Assembly: GCF_041052385.1 (NCBI RefSeq) | Contig: NZ_CP163439.1 | Coordinates: 7,925,001-7,989,000, forward strand | Origin: Streptomyces sp. R28 | GTDB lineage: Bacteria; Actinomycetota; Actinomycetes; Streptomycetales; Streptomycetaceae | Length of the DNA stretch: 64,000 bases | Reading direction: 5' to 3' | Shown here: piece after piece, positions 33,401 through 41,013 of the stretch | Layout: every line of letters begins with the position of its first letter | How positions within the stretch are numbered: position 1 is the stretch's first letter | Position numbers and translations under genes: made by a program | Notes under the pieces: generated by a model | Databases searched by the model: none | What the model was told of the DNA's origin: nothing | What the model saw: only the letters and a program-made list of their open reading frames with translations

Positions 33401-34896
33401 ACAGCGTGGTCGGGGTCGCGCACAACCTGTTGAACGGCCCGTACGGAGCGGACGGCGCCTCCCGCGAACTGGCGCGCCGACTGGCCGAACAGGCCGCCCC
33501 AGAACTGCGCCGTCGAGCGGCCGAGTCAAGTGCGCACTCGGCGCGCCGTAAGGAGGAGTTCGAGAAGTTCATCACTCCGAATTCACAGCTCGACCTGACT
33601 CCGTTCGAGAGGCCGCGCCATGTCGTCCACGGCCTACGGCTGGTGGAAATGGCGAAGCAGACACGGGACGAGGCGTTCCGGGTCGTGTCGGAGCTGACTC
33701 GGCATGGGCAGTATCTGGTGGAGTCCCTGGAGCAGGCCGAATCCTCTCGCAAAGGATTCGGGCAGCTCCTTTTGGGCGGCGAGGAGTTCTCGGAGTTCGC
33801 GCCCATCACAGGCTTGTCCGGTCCCGAACCGTTCCAGGGCGACACGACCGCTGCCGCAGCGGAGCACCGGGCGGCCCGTACCGCCCATGACGAGTGCCGG
33901 AAGCGGGAATCGGTGGCGGAGGACGAAGAACGCCGATTGGCTGATCAGTTGGTCCGGCATGCGAACCGGGGCCGGTTCCTGCCACTGGAGACCAGCAGTC
34001 GTAAGATCATCCTCGAGATCGATCGGGCCGAACTGCCCAAGCGGGCAGCCGAGTGGACCGGAGCCATGCGTAGACGCCTCCGCTCGCTCACCGATGATCT
34101 GGATACGATCGGCCGCCACCGGAACGCAATCGTCCAGCAACTGTCTCAACAAGTCACGGAAGCACTTGAGACCCTACGGCGGGCTGAGCGATTCTCGCGG
34201 CTGCCCAAAGGGCTCGGCGACTGGTCCGGCCAGAACTTCCTGAGGATCCGATTCAAAAGCATCCCTGAAGCGGCCTTGCTCGATCGCATGGGGCAGCTTG
34301 TGGATGACATGGCGAAGAGCACGATCACGACTCTCGAAGCGGGGCGAGAGCCCAAGCGCGACGGTCTTTCCCTGATCCTTAAGGGAGTGGCCGCCGGGGC
34401 GCCGAGAGGCTTCAGGGTGACGATCATCAAACCCGACTCCGTGTTGCTCGCCCAAAGGGTGCCTGTGTCCGACATCCGTGCCGTGTTCTCCGGAGGACAG
34501 CTCCTCACCACGGCGATCATCCTGTACTGCACCATGGCGGCCTTGCGTGCCAACGACCGCGGCCGGGTTGGGCATCAGCACTCCGGTGTGCTCTTCCTCG
34601 ACAACCCGATCGGTAGGGCTTCCACCACGTACCTGTTGCGCCTCCAGCAGTCGGTCGCTCAGGCACTTGGGGTCCAGCTCATTTACACCACAGGCTTGTT
34701 CGACACCAATGCGCTGGACACCTTCCCCTTGGTGGTGAGGTTGCGCAACGACGCCGACCTGCGCGCCCGGCGTAAGTACTTGTCTGTGGAGGGAACCTTC
34801 GGGCGCTATCTGGATGAGTCGTTGGCGGGAAACGGTTCGCAGATCTCTGCGTCCCGTTACTTCACCAAGGAAGACGCCGTCGATGGCGACGAATGA
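30436..34896 (+). CDS. jetC: Wadjet/MksB-like SMC ATPase (JetC position)
   Basis: A 1486-residue SMC-type ATPase. The head N-terminal half has Walker A 'FLENGGGKSVLIKL' with Lys64. Long heptad-rich, Glu/Ala/Arg-rich coiled coils run at roughly residues 280-620 and 770-1130, around a hinge-like globular part near 640-760. The C-terminal head has the ABC signature 'AVFSGGQLLTTAIILY' (about 1350) and Walker B 'GVLFLDNPIGRAS' (about 1388). In Walker B the residue after the aspartate is Asn, where most SMC and ABC ATPases have the catalytic Glu. GC content looks lower by eye than in the core genes. In the Wadjet model this subunit extrudes DNA loops on circular plasmids. Confidence 0.88.
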   Translation: MYELSRVMLQSVGPAGARYQNVLLDFSAVGRQVSDRRMSLFGAGESVRRPSPATVLFLENGGGKSVLIKLIFSVVLPGRRQVVGTSGGGVLERFVLPKDTAHVVLEWTHARSGRRLITGKVMEWKDRRESSDPRNLIERWYHFRPTSALSLDNLPFSANNYYRTRADYLLELQKAQAADPTLEYDEFERQGEWSERLADLNLDPELFKYQRSMNADEGEAAEAFSFTSDIAFVNFLLGAVLPTDPAKELADLLDTYAGRLHLRTELLLERDFAQGALDILRPLADARASADEARDRRRTAAQDMANLLGRLKVRAEEEAKAVRRIQKEAEQLAAESASANTEHLRLQAVTVELERLLAELRFNDAQSEAEKAETEALRAEAESAAWNVVPTVLRQLSAEQRVSDLRALVAAAEEAARPALVARDKAAALLIRALRDGVKELRDKADRIEAEATAAAAQAEVDQKAHNDALARAISQVKEAETAEQRVGEVRDLIADAMRGGLLAPGVSAAAALEQAKAAAADNASRLKALEKEVKRLEVEQQAAAQTVRVSERRLAVLHRALDTADQEWNAAAARKDALGADPAFPDLLGQRPQDLETDAEALRSRLAEVQDKAVAEITDLHVAEARDERARIALESTELLPASPEATRVKEILAEGGITAWTGWEYLAAIPDVERRRTLVGQVPQLASGVLLNNPAQLSAAEELVNSQEPHPSVFLAVGTTEAVTRTHSEIGGVGFVVDAHPALYDERAADVERRLVRQRHDRRVERLAELAERRGTAATLVARIEEWRRDFPPGRLAELQQQAEERRRLVEAGEQEVEELRVAHDELGEARDTALEETEPVRVAQRGLDERAHHLTSLADQEARVPGWESTAALHREAGEREREAARNADEKARRGREQAAGLLREVDGMRASASRLSEELTALPLDVEPSATTECASAPLEVLRRDYARTVETYLRASAGDRLLNDLRQAENDTSLIAAELEDHADSVVGVAHNLLNGPYGADGASRELARRLAEQAAPELRRRAAESSAHSARRKEEFEKFITPNSQLDLTPFERPRHVVHGLRLVEMAKQTRDEAFRVVSELTRHGQYLVESLEQAESSRKGFGQLLLGGEEFSEFAPITGLSGPEPFQGDTTAAAAEHRAARTAHDECRKRESVAEDEERRLADQLVRHANRGRFLPLETSSRKIILEIDRAELPKRAAEWTGAMRRRLRSLTDDLDTIGRHRNAIVQQLSQQVTEALETLRRAERFSRLPKGLGDWSGQNFLRIRFKSIPEAALLDRMGQLVDDMAKSTITTLEAGREPKRDGLSLILKGVAAGAPRGFRVTIIKPDSVLLAQRVPVSDIRAVFSGGQLLTTAIILYCTMAALRANDRGRVGHQHSGVLFLDNPIGRASTTYLLRLQQSVAQALGVQLIYTTGLFDTNALDTFPLVVRLRNDADLRARRKYLSVEGTFGRYLDESLAGNGSQISASRYFTKEDAVDGDE

Positions 34897-36028
34897 AGGA
34901 GCACTTGAGCTCCTTTCCAGGCTGCATGAGTGGAAATTCGAGCACGGCTGGAAGGGGAAAACCGAGTCAAACATCGAAATAACTGACGTGAAGGCAATTT
35001 TCTTGAGTATGCCACGGCCTCCCGGAAGAAGTGGGGAACTCCCGAATCGGATTCTCTGGGAGTATCTCGGAGAATTGGCTGAAGCGGGTCACATCAAGCC
35101 CTCACCGAAGACGGACCGAGAACGACGAACACCGCTGCCTGTCAGTATCAGATTGAAGCCCGTCCATTCTGCGGTCAAGAGCGTTCCACCGATGCCGCCC
35201 TGGGTCACTGAACTGGCCGACATCGAGGAATATTGGATCCTGGCCAGGACCACGGACAGGATCCGCGCCGCCTATGAGGCGTTGAATACCTGGCTGCACC
35301 GCGGAGACAGAGGCATGCGTATCCCCCTGCGTGAGAGGGCACTGCAGATCTTCGGTCATCATCCGTTCTTCTGGCGGCCTGATCACCCGGCTGAGAAGCT
35401 ATTCGACACGTTGGCGGCGAAACCGCTCTTCTCCGACACGAAGCGGCTGCTGGATCTGATCAACGCGTTTAATGTCGACCCCCCTCTGCTCAGCAAGGAT
35501 TTTAGCTCAAAGAGGCTGGCCAAGAACCTCGGCGGCCATCACCAGGTGGGTGAGGGCCACAAGCTTCTCGTCATCGAGAACTCCACCACCTACTGGTCGA
35601 TCTCTCACATGCTCGGACACATCGATCACCGGATCGGTCATATTGCGTGGGGCAGTGGCGGTACTTTCCAGCGGTCCATCGGAAGCCTCACCGCGCGGGA
35701 CCAGATCACCGAGATCGCCTATTTCGGAGACCTGGATCCCAGCGGACTGGCTTTCCCTATCCGTGCTGGCAATTACGTACGTGGCGTGCCGGTGCGCCCG
35801 GCCGTCGAGTTGTACGACGCTCTGCTGCAACTCGGCAGACCGAGCCGCTGTCTACCCAGGGAGGCGTGGACCACGCCGGAAGAGGTCCAGGAGCTGGTCT
35901 CCTGGCTCGACCCCAGCCACCGCGACCGCGTGCGCGACCTCCTGTTGGGCGGTGAACGGCTGGCACAGGAATGGGTCGGCTTCGATCATCTGAGCACCAC
36001 CGAGCACTGGTACGCGGATGTGCGGTGA
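34883..36028 (+). CDS. jetD: Wadjet/MksG-like TOPRIM nuclease (JetD position)
   Basis: A 381-residue protein matching JetD/MksG, the topoisomerase-VI-like nuclease that cuts DNA trapped by the SMC complex. The C-terminal TOPRIM domain shows the conserved glutamate in 'KLLVIENSTTYWSI' (about residue 230) and the DxD in 'AYFGDLDPSGLAF' (about 281). 'WVGFDHLSTTEHWYADV' closes the chain. The N-terminal half carries winged-helix-like 'RILWEYLGELAEAGHIKPSP'. The ATG at 34883 lies inside the end of the SMC gene (14-bp overlap) with AAGGAAG upstream. The core catalytic acids are present, so the nuclease should be active. Confidence 0.82.
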   Translation: MATNEGALELLSRLHEWKFEHGWKGKTESNIEITDVKAIFLSMPRPPGRSGELPNRILWEYLGELAEAGHIKPSPKTDRERRTPLPVSIRLKPVHSAVKSVPPMPPWVTELADIEEYWILARTTDRIRAAYEALNTWLHRGDRGMRIPLRERALQIFGHHPFFWRPDHPAEKLFDTLAAKPLFSDTKRLLDLINAFNVDPPLLSKDFSSKRLAKNLGGHHQVGEGHKLLVIENSTTYWSISHMLGHIDHRIGHIAWGSGGTFQRSIGSLTARDQITEIAYFGDLDPSGLAFPIRAGNYVRGVPVRPAVELYDALLQLGRPSRCLPREAWTTPEEVQELVSWLDPSHRDRVRDLLLGGERLAQEWVGFDHLSTTEHWYADVR

Positions 36029-36137
36029 CGTAACCGCCGTCGACGGCGTGTCGTTTGACAGGAAAGCCAGTAATGCGTGCAGCTACCGACCGGTTGACTT
36101 CTCGGCCACGCAGCCGAGTCCATGAGAGGCGAGTCGC

Positions 36138-37931
36138 GTGACTCTTCCGGAGGATGCAGCCCGTGGGGCGGCGGGTTCCCGTGCCAGTGGCCTTGTCCCC
36201 GTCGGTCGGCGCGCGTTGACGAGCAGAATCGCGGGGGAACTGAACCGGTACGGGACCGTGGTAGTGGTCGGCGGTGCCGGAGTCGGCAAGACCCATGTGA
36301 TCGAGCACGGTGTGTACACGCAATGCTCGGCGCAGCCCGAGTTCGGGGCCGTGGTCAGGTGGTCGCATGACCTTCAGGAGTACGTGGCCTCACGCAGCGG
36401 GGAGTTCGTCCCGAACTGGGGCCCACCGGTTCTGCTGTTGGCCGACGATGTCGCCGGCCCCGAATCATTGCCTGACATGCTGTTGAACCACGCTCTTCAA
36501 CTCATCGTCGTTTCGCGTGCACCTGCAGATAGGTGGCGGCACTTGCCGAACTTTCCGGCTGTGGTGGAGGTCGGACCCTTCGACCGCGAGGAGTCTGTAC
36601 GGTTTCTCACCGCCAACCTTGAGGGCATGGCCGATTCGGAGGCCGACCGGCTGGCGGAGCACCTAGGAGATCTGCCTCTTGCCCTTGGCGGCGCGGTCCG
36701 CTGGTTCACGCCGGATACGACCGTCGACGAGTTCCTCGAGAGAGCGAGACTCCAGGCCCATGTGCTGGTCGGCGACGCGCGCCCCGGTGGGTGCAGGTCT
36801 TCGCTGGTGGCCGAGGTCCGCAGAGCCGTGGAGGCCTTGTCCGACAGTGGAGGGCTCGCCCCGCGCATTGTCCTGGGAGCCCTCGCCTTGATGGACGGCG
36901 CGCCATACCCCATGTCCCTCCTGGACGGGCCTTCGCGCTGGCAGCAATGGCGTTCGGCTGTGACAGGTCTGCCGTCCGATCGACAAGTGCCCCTGTACGG
37001 CCTTTCCACCACGGTGGTGCCGGACTTGGAGCGCAGCGGGCTCGTCCGAGTGGTGAATGGGGAGGTCCATCTCGTCTGGCTCACCTGCCAGTTGGTGCGG
37101 CATGTGCTGTCGTCGACGGACCTCGAACGGGCCAGGCAGTTGGCCGAGGTGATGCTGCTCGGCTTGGTACCCGACAGCAAAGGTCATGCGGAGTGGAGGT
37201 ATTGGGCCTCTTGGAAGGCGAGTGCTTCCGCCCTCAACGCCATCGACCCTGGGTGCATGACCACGGAGGTCGGCTGTCGGGCCCTGCTGGCGGCATGTGA
37301 CTTCCTCATCGAGCAGGGGCACGTTGCCGAGGCGCGTGAGCGACTGCTCATGCTCCGTGATGTGTGGAGGCGGGCGAAGAACGTGCCTTTGGCCCTTCGG
37401 TTGATGGCTCTCGACCTGCTGGGGCGGGCATCTTACGAACTCGGTGATGTCCGTTCGGCGTGCCGGTATGGCGAAATCGCGTTTCGGGCTCGTCGTTGGG
37501 AGAGCGATCGGTGGAGACTCGACCCGGCAGCTCTCTCCGGTGCCGCGCATTGGGCGCTGGCCGCTGGCCGCCAGGACTGGCTCGTGGAACTGCATCGACT
37601 TGCCCAGAGCCTTCCGGACCGGAAGCTGGCGCTTCGTATCGCTTCCTTCGACATGCTGCTCCGTGCCCGAGCGTTGTACGGCCTGTGCCTCGCAGATTCG
37701 ATCAAAGAGATCGTCCGTGCCCAGCGTGACATCCTCGAACCCGAGCACCCTCATACTCTCTTCACCATGGATCTCCTGGCGCGTGCCTACTACCGGGCCG
37801 GCAGGCTTGAAGAGGCGCGTCACATGCTGTCCAAAGTGCTGGAACTCCGAACTCTGGTACTCGGACCGGGACATCCTCACACGCAGGCGACAGCCGTCGA
37901 ACTGTATGGGCAGTCTCACGAGCTGGGGTGA
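36138..37931 (+). CDS. STAND (NB-ARC-like) ATPase with TPR-like C-terminus
   Basis: A 597-residue signal-transducing P-loop NTPase. Walker A is 'VVVVGGAGVGKTHVIEH' (Lys51), Walker B 'PVLLLADDVAG' (Asp103-Asp104), sensor-like 'LQLIVVSRAP', and the GLPL-type 'LGDLPLALGGAV'. A winged-helix region follows. TPR-like repeats end with 'ILEPEHPHTLFTMDLLARAY' and 'VLGPGHPHTQATAVELYGQ', the HPxT repeat seen in bacterial NB-ARC-TPR proteins. The GTG start has GAGAGGCGAG upstream. It starts 109 bases after the nuclease gene on the same strand, so it may be co-transcribed. There is no fused effector domain. STAND proteins in such islands often sense phage; a regulator role is the alternative. Confidence 0.82.
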   Translation: MTLPEDAARGAAGSRASGLVPVGRRALTSRIAGELNRYGTVVVVGGAGVGKTHVIEHGVYTQCSAQPEFGAVVRWSHDLQEYVASRSGEFVPNWGPPVLLLADDVAGPESLPDMLLNHALQLIVVSRAPADRWRHLPNFPAVVEVGPFDREESVRFLTANLEGMADSEADRLAEHLGDLPLALGGAVRWFTPDTTVDEFLERARLQAHVLVGDARPGGCRSSLVAEVRRAVEALSDSGGLAPRIVLGALALMDGAPYPMSLLDGPSRWQQWRSAVTGLPSDRQVPLYGLSTTVVPDLERSGLVRVVNGEVHLVWLTCQLVRHVLSSTDLERARQLAEVMLLGLVPDSKGHAEWRYWASWKASASALNAIDPGCMTTEVGCRALLAACDFLIEQGHVAEARERLLMLRDVWRRAKNVPLALRLMALDLLGRASYELGDVRSACRYGEIAFRARRWESDRWRLDPAALSGAAHWALAAGRQDWLVELHRLAQSLPDRKLALRIASFDMLLRARALYGLCLADSIKEIVRAQRDILEPEHPHTLFTMDLLARAYYRAGRLEEARHMLSKVLELRTLVLGPGHPHTQATAVELYGQSHELG

Positions 37932-38556
37932 CAGGTTTGGACAGACAGATTCGTAGGCGGAGCTTGAATCTGGAGCGGGTGCCGAGAATCGAGCTCGCGC
38001 TCCCAGCTCGGGTTGAGTGATTGCGGCGCTGCTCATCGCCGGTGTGTTGACGTCGGCGCAGCTTCGCGCACGAGCCAACGCGAGTTGCCCGCGCCCGGAG
38101 CATGCTCGGGTGAGCGACGAGGCTAGATGGAGATTTCGCTGCCGCGTTAGCCTCTCTTGATCTGCCTCCGCTGCTCCAGAGCCTAGGCCGTCTGTGTACG
38201 CGTGGGTGGGATGGCAAGGCACTGGAAGCAGCGGCGATCTCGCGGAGCACGGCGGCCCGTGGCTCCGTCAGCGCGTACTTCACGACCCTGGGCTCCACGC
38301 GTCGGGATGCGGGCGGATAGCCAACATGGGGTGGGTCCGCTCACCGCGACGACTGTTGGTCTCCCGTGCGAGTGCTCTACCGATGCCGATCACAGTTGGC
38401 GCGGCGGCAGGCATACGGCCTTGCCGCAGGCCGTCTGGCAGAGTTCCCGCATCTCTGTCGTGACGCTCATTTGACGCTCCGCGCCTCTGACGGCCCTCCA
38501 TGGATACCGAAGAACCGTCACTGACCTGCTCGTTTTCTCACCTCCCCCGTCCTGAC
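37932..38556. other. Decayed right part of the island
   Basis: About 620 bp without an intact gene. On the minus strand from 38298 a frame reads 'MEPRVVKYALTEPRAAVLRE' and then degenerates; it resembles small helix-turn-helix-like proteins I associate with integrated elements. A second fragment lies at 38390-38470. Confidence 0.4.
38390..38470 (-). pseudogene. Truncated cysteine-bearing N-terminus (26 codons)
   Basis: The minus strand encodes MSVTTEMRELCQTACGKAVC, then LPPRQL and a stop. The three spaced cysteines and abrupt end look like the beginning of a longer gene cut short. I do not recognise the family. Confidence 0.3.
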
Positions 38557-38622
38557 GTGTTTCCGATGACTCATCATGTGGAGTGTGTGGCGATTCTGGA
38601 GCCTGCTGCTAAGGGCTCCTGA
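38557..38622 (+). repeat. Duplicated 3' end of the methyltransferase gene (island border)
   Basis: This segment reads VFPMTHHVECVAILEP, AAKGS, stop. From codon 2 on, the protein is identical to the end of the methyltransferase gene at 25741-25804, and the four nucleotide differences are all synonymous (His, Cys, Ala, Gly codons). The direct repeat places about 12.8 kb of island between the two copies. Confidence 0.8.
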
Positions 38623-38662
38623 CCTGCGGTTTTGTGCGTGCGCATGATGTGCGGTGCGGGCG

Positions 38663-39040
38663 TTACGGCCGCTTTTCCAGGGGGTGGTGGCCGTAGGTCT
38701 TCTTCCAGGTCGCGGCCGTCTCCTCCTTGTCGGGGTCTGCGGTCACGAGGACGCGGTCGAGATCGACGATGACCTGGCCGTCGGCGTCGGGGGTGTTCTC
38801 GCCGGCCAACGACCACGCACGGTTGCGGACTTCGGGCCGTGCGGACCGGCTGGCCCGTAGGGCTTCTCACTGGAGGAGGCGAGGGTGTCGATCAGGTGGG
38901 AGATGGTCGGGTCGGAGGTGGCCGGGCCCAAGACGGTCGGCTCGCACCGGAGCATCGCGACGTCCGCGAGGCAGTCCGCTTTCTGCTTTTCCTGGCCGCC
39001 TGCCGTACAGCCCGCTTCATGAAAGCGCGAGACCAGCCCG
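38663..39040 (-). pseudogene. IS1380-family transposase remnant
   Basis: Minus-strand pieces in shifted frames read 'ADCLADVAMLRCEPTVLGPA', 'TSDPTISHLIDTLASS', 'RAWSLAGENTPDADGQVIVD' and 'KEETAATWKKTYGHHPLEK'. These are consecutive blocks of an IS1380-type transposase, including the 'VIVDLD' catalytic region. The 5' part, the C-terminal half and the terminal repeats are missing. It sits immediately beside the duplicated methyltransferase end. Confidence 0.72.
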
Positions 39041-39066
39041 CTGACGCGTCGACGTGATCTGGGCCA

Positions 39067-40041
39067 TTAGGAAGCCGTCAGGTTCCGAATGCGCGGGTGG
39101 TTCTCCAGTGCCCAGCGCACCGTCTTCGGCGGGCGTCCGAGCAGGGTTTCGAGCTGGTCGGTGGTGCCGCGGTACCCGCCGCCGCCCATCAGTCTGGTCA
39201 GGGTCTTCAGGTGCTCCGCGGTGTGCGGGAGCGCGGCCAGGGCGGTGTCGACGTAGGTCTCGTTCCAGGTCTCGACGTCTTCGGGAACGTAAGTGACCGG
39301 GCGGCCCAGTACGGCGGCGTAGTCCTCCGCGAAGCCATGCATGTCCTTCAGCTCCGGGCCGTTGAGGGCGTAGGACTTCGCGATGTGCGGTGCCGGGTCG
39401 GTCAGGATCTTCACGCACAGTTCCGCCACGTCGTAACCCGCGATGGGCGCGAGCCGGTGGTCGCCGAAGGGCAGGCGCAGTTCACCTCTGCTCAGCGGCT
39501 CCAGGGCCAGCCAGGTCATCAGCGGGTTCTCGACGAACATGGCTCCGCGGATGTTGACGGTCGGGAGGCCGGACCAGTCCAGCACCTGCTCGGCGACCCA
39601 GTGGGCCCGCTGCTGCGGCGACCAGTCGGCGATGAGTCCGCCGAGCCACGCGCGTCGTTCTTCCTCCGGCGCGGTCATCTTCTCGAACGTCATGAACGAC
39701 TGCTCGTACTCGGAGATGTTGACGAACACCTCGATGTCGCCCCGGTCTCGCGCCGCCGCGACCATCAGGCTCACGGCGTCGGTGTAGTACGGCGAGAGGC
39801 TCATGCTGAAGTAGATGCGCCGGACGCCCTTCAGTGCGGCGGTCACGTCGGCGATGGTGAGCAGGTCACCGACGAAGACCTCGGCGCCGGCCCGGCGGAG
39901 CGAGTGCGCGCGCTCGTCGTCCTGGCGGACGAAGGCCCGTACCGGGTGCCCTTGTTCGAGCAGCATGTCGACCATCGTCCGGCTCACACCACCGATTTCG
40001 CCGGCGGCACCGGTGATCAGGATGGGATTGCGCTCTGGCAT
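39067..40041 (-). CDS. NmrA-like NAD(P)-binding protein
   Basis: A 324-residue atypical SDR of the NmrA/TMR type, which binds NAD(P) through a Rossmann fold and acts as a quinone reductase, isomerase or redox-sensing protein. The dinucleotide motif is 'ILITGAAGEIGGVSRTMVDM'. 'RAFVRQDDERAHSLRRAGAE', 'GVRRIYFSMSLSPYYTDAV' and 'FVNISEYEQSFM' follow. The ATG at 40041 has GAGG about eight bases before it. It lies 65 bases downstream of an SDR gene on the same strand, so both are probably expressed from the operator-controlled promoter at 40943-40981. Confidence 0.85.
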   Translation of the reverse strand: MPERNPILITGAAGEIGGVSRTMVDMLLEQGHPVRAFVRQDDERAHSLRRAGAEVFVGDLLTIADVTAALKGVRRIYFSMSLSPYYTDAVSLMVAAARDRGDIEVFVNISEYEQSFMTFEKMTAPEEERRAWLGGLIADWSPQQRAHWVAEQVLDWSGLPTVNIRGAMFVENPLMTWLALEPLSRGELRLPFGDHRLAPIAGYDVAELCVKILTDPAPHIAKSYALNGPELKDMHGFAEDYAAVLGRPVTYVPEDVETWNETYVDTALAALPHTAEHLKTLTRLMGGGGYRGTTDQLETLLGRPPKTVRWALENHPRIRNLTAS

Positions 40042-40105
40042 CAAGGTGTCCTCTGTCTGGTGGAGGTGGGACGGCTGTTCCGAAAGCCCAGGCAGCGGCT
40101 GGGCG

Positions 40106-40924
40106 TCAGCCGGACAGCTGGTTCATCTTGCGGATCTGCTTGTCGAAGACCCGGGCGGGGGCGAGGCGGCGCAGTACGCGTGCGCGTCCGGCCAGAGGGC
40201 CGGCGGTGTAGCGCGGCTTCGGCTTCGGGGCGGTCGCCGCCGTGACGATCGCCTTGGCGACGACCGCGGGGGCGTCGCCGTCCCTGACGGCCTCCGCCAT
40301 GACGCGGTCGATCGTCTGCCGCTGTTTCGCGTACGCGTGCAGGGGGGTGTCGGGCTTCGCGCTGTTGGCCTCGAACCCGGTCCTGGTGTAGGCGGGTTCG
40401 ACGATGAGCGCCCGGACGCCGTGGTCCCGGACCTCGTGGTCCAGGGACTCGGTGTAGCCCTCGATCGCGTGCTTGGAGGCGGCGTAGGCGGCCATGTAGG
40501 GCTGAGGCAGGAACCCGAGCACGGACGAGATGTTGATGACGCGCCCGCGTCGCTGAGCGCGCATGTGCGGCAGGACCTCGTTCACCATGCGCATGACCCC
40601 GAAGACGTTGGTGTCGAAGACGGACCGGGCCTGCTCGACGGAGGTCTCCTCCGCCGCACCCATCGAGCCGACGCCGGCGTTGTTGACCAGCACGTCGATC
40701 CGCCCGAACCGCTCGCTCACCTCCTGGACCGCGGCGGCGACCGAGGCGTCGCTGACCACGTCGAGGTCGAGGAGCGTCACACCGCCGAGCGGGGTGACGC
40801 GTGAGGTGTCACGGCCCGTTCCGACGACGTCGAAACCCGCCGCCACCAGCGCGAGCGCGGTTTCCTTGCCGATGCCGGACGATGCACCCGTCACGAGTGC
40901 CACTGGTCGATCTGTCGTCATCAT
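40106..40924 (-). CDS. Short-chain dehydrogenase/reductase
   Basis: A 272-residue classical SDR oxidoreductase. The cofactor motif is 'ALVTGASSGIGKETALAL', the stabilising 'VLVNNAGVGSMG' follows, and the catalytic triad is the Ser in 'VINISSVLGF', the Tyr in 'AAYAASK' and the Lys of the same motif. The arginine in 'VVGTGRDTSR' suggests NADP(H). The N-terminus begins MMTTDRP, so either of two adjacent ATGs may serve. It is divergent from the first TetR gene across two copies of the shared palindrome, a classic repressor-target layout. The substrate is unknown. Confidence 0.9.
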   Translation of the reverse strand: MMTTDRPVALVTGASSGIGKETALALVAAGFDVVGTGRDTSRVTPLGGVTLLDLDVVSDASVAAAVQEVSERFGRIDVLVNNAGVGSMGAAEETSVEQARSVFDTNVFGVMRMVNEVLPHMRAQRRGRVINISSVLGFLPQPYMAAYAASKHAIEGYTESLDHEVRDHGVRALIVEPAYTRTGFEANSAKPDTPLHAYAKQRQTIDRVMAEAVRDGDAPAVVAKAIVTAATAPKPKPRYTAGPLAGRARVLRRLAPARVFDKQIRKMNQLSG

Positions 40925-40942
40925 GGACTCCCGTGCTCGCTC

Positions 40943-40981
40943 GAAACCGATCGGTTTCCGATAGAGTAAACCGATCGGTTT
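40943..40981. promoter_or_regulatory. Paired TetR-type operators between SDR and TetR genes
   Basis: AAACCGATCGGTTT occurs at 40944-40957 and again at 40968-40981, both perfect palindromes, centre to centre 24 bp. They fill the divergent promoter between the SDR gene and the first TetR gene. Confidence 0.8.
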
Positions 40982-41013
40982 CCGTGTGCAAGTTCAAGCA
41001 GGGGAGTGACGCC

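Noticed and set aside
25805..39040. Integrative conjugative element with its own integrase
   Set aside because: No recombinase, excisionase or transfer gene is readable. Only an IS remnant and short fragments remain, so a decayed island is the safer description.
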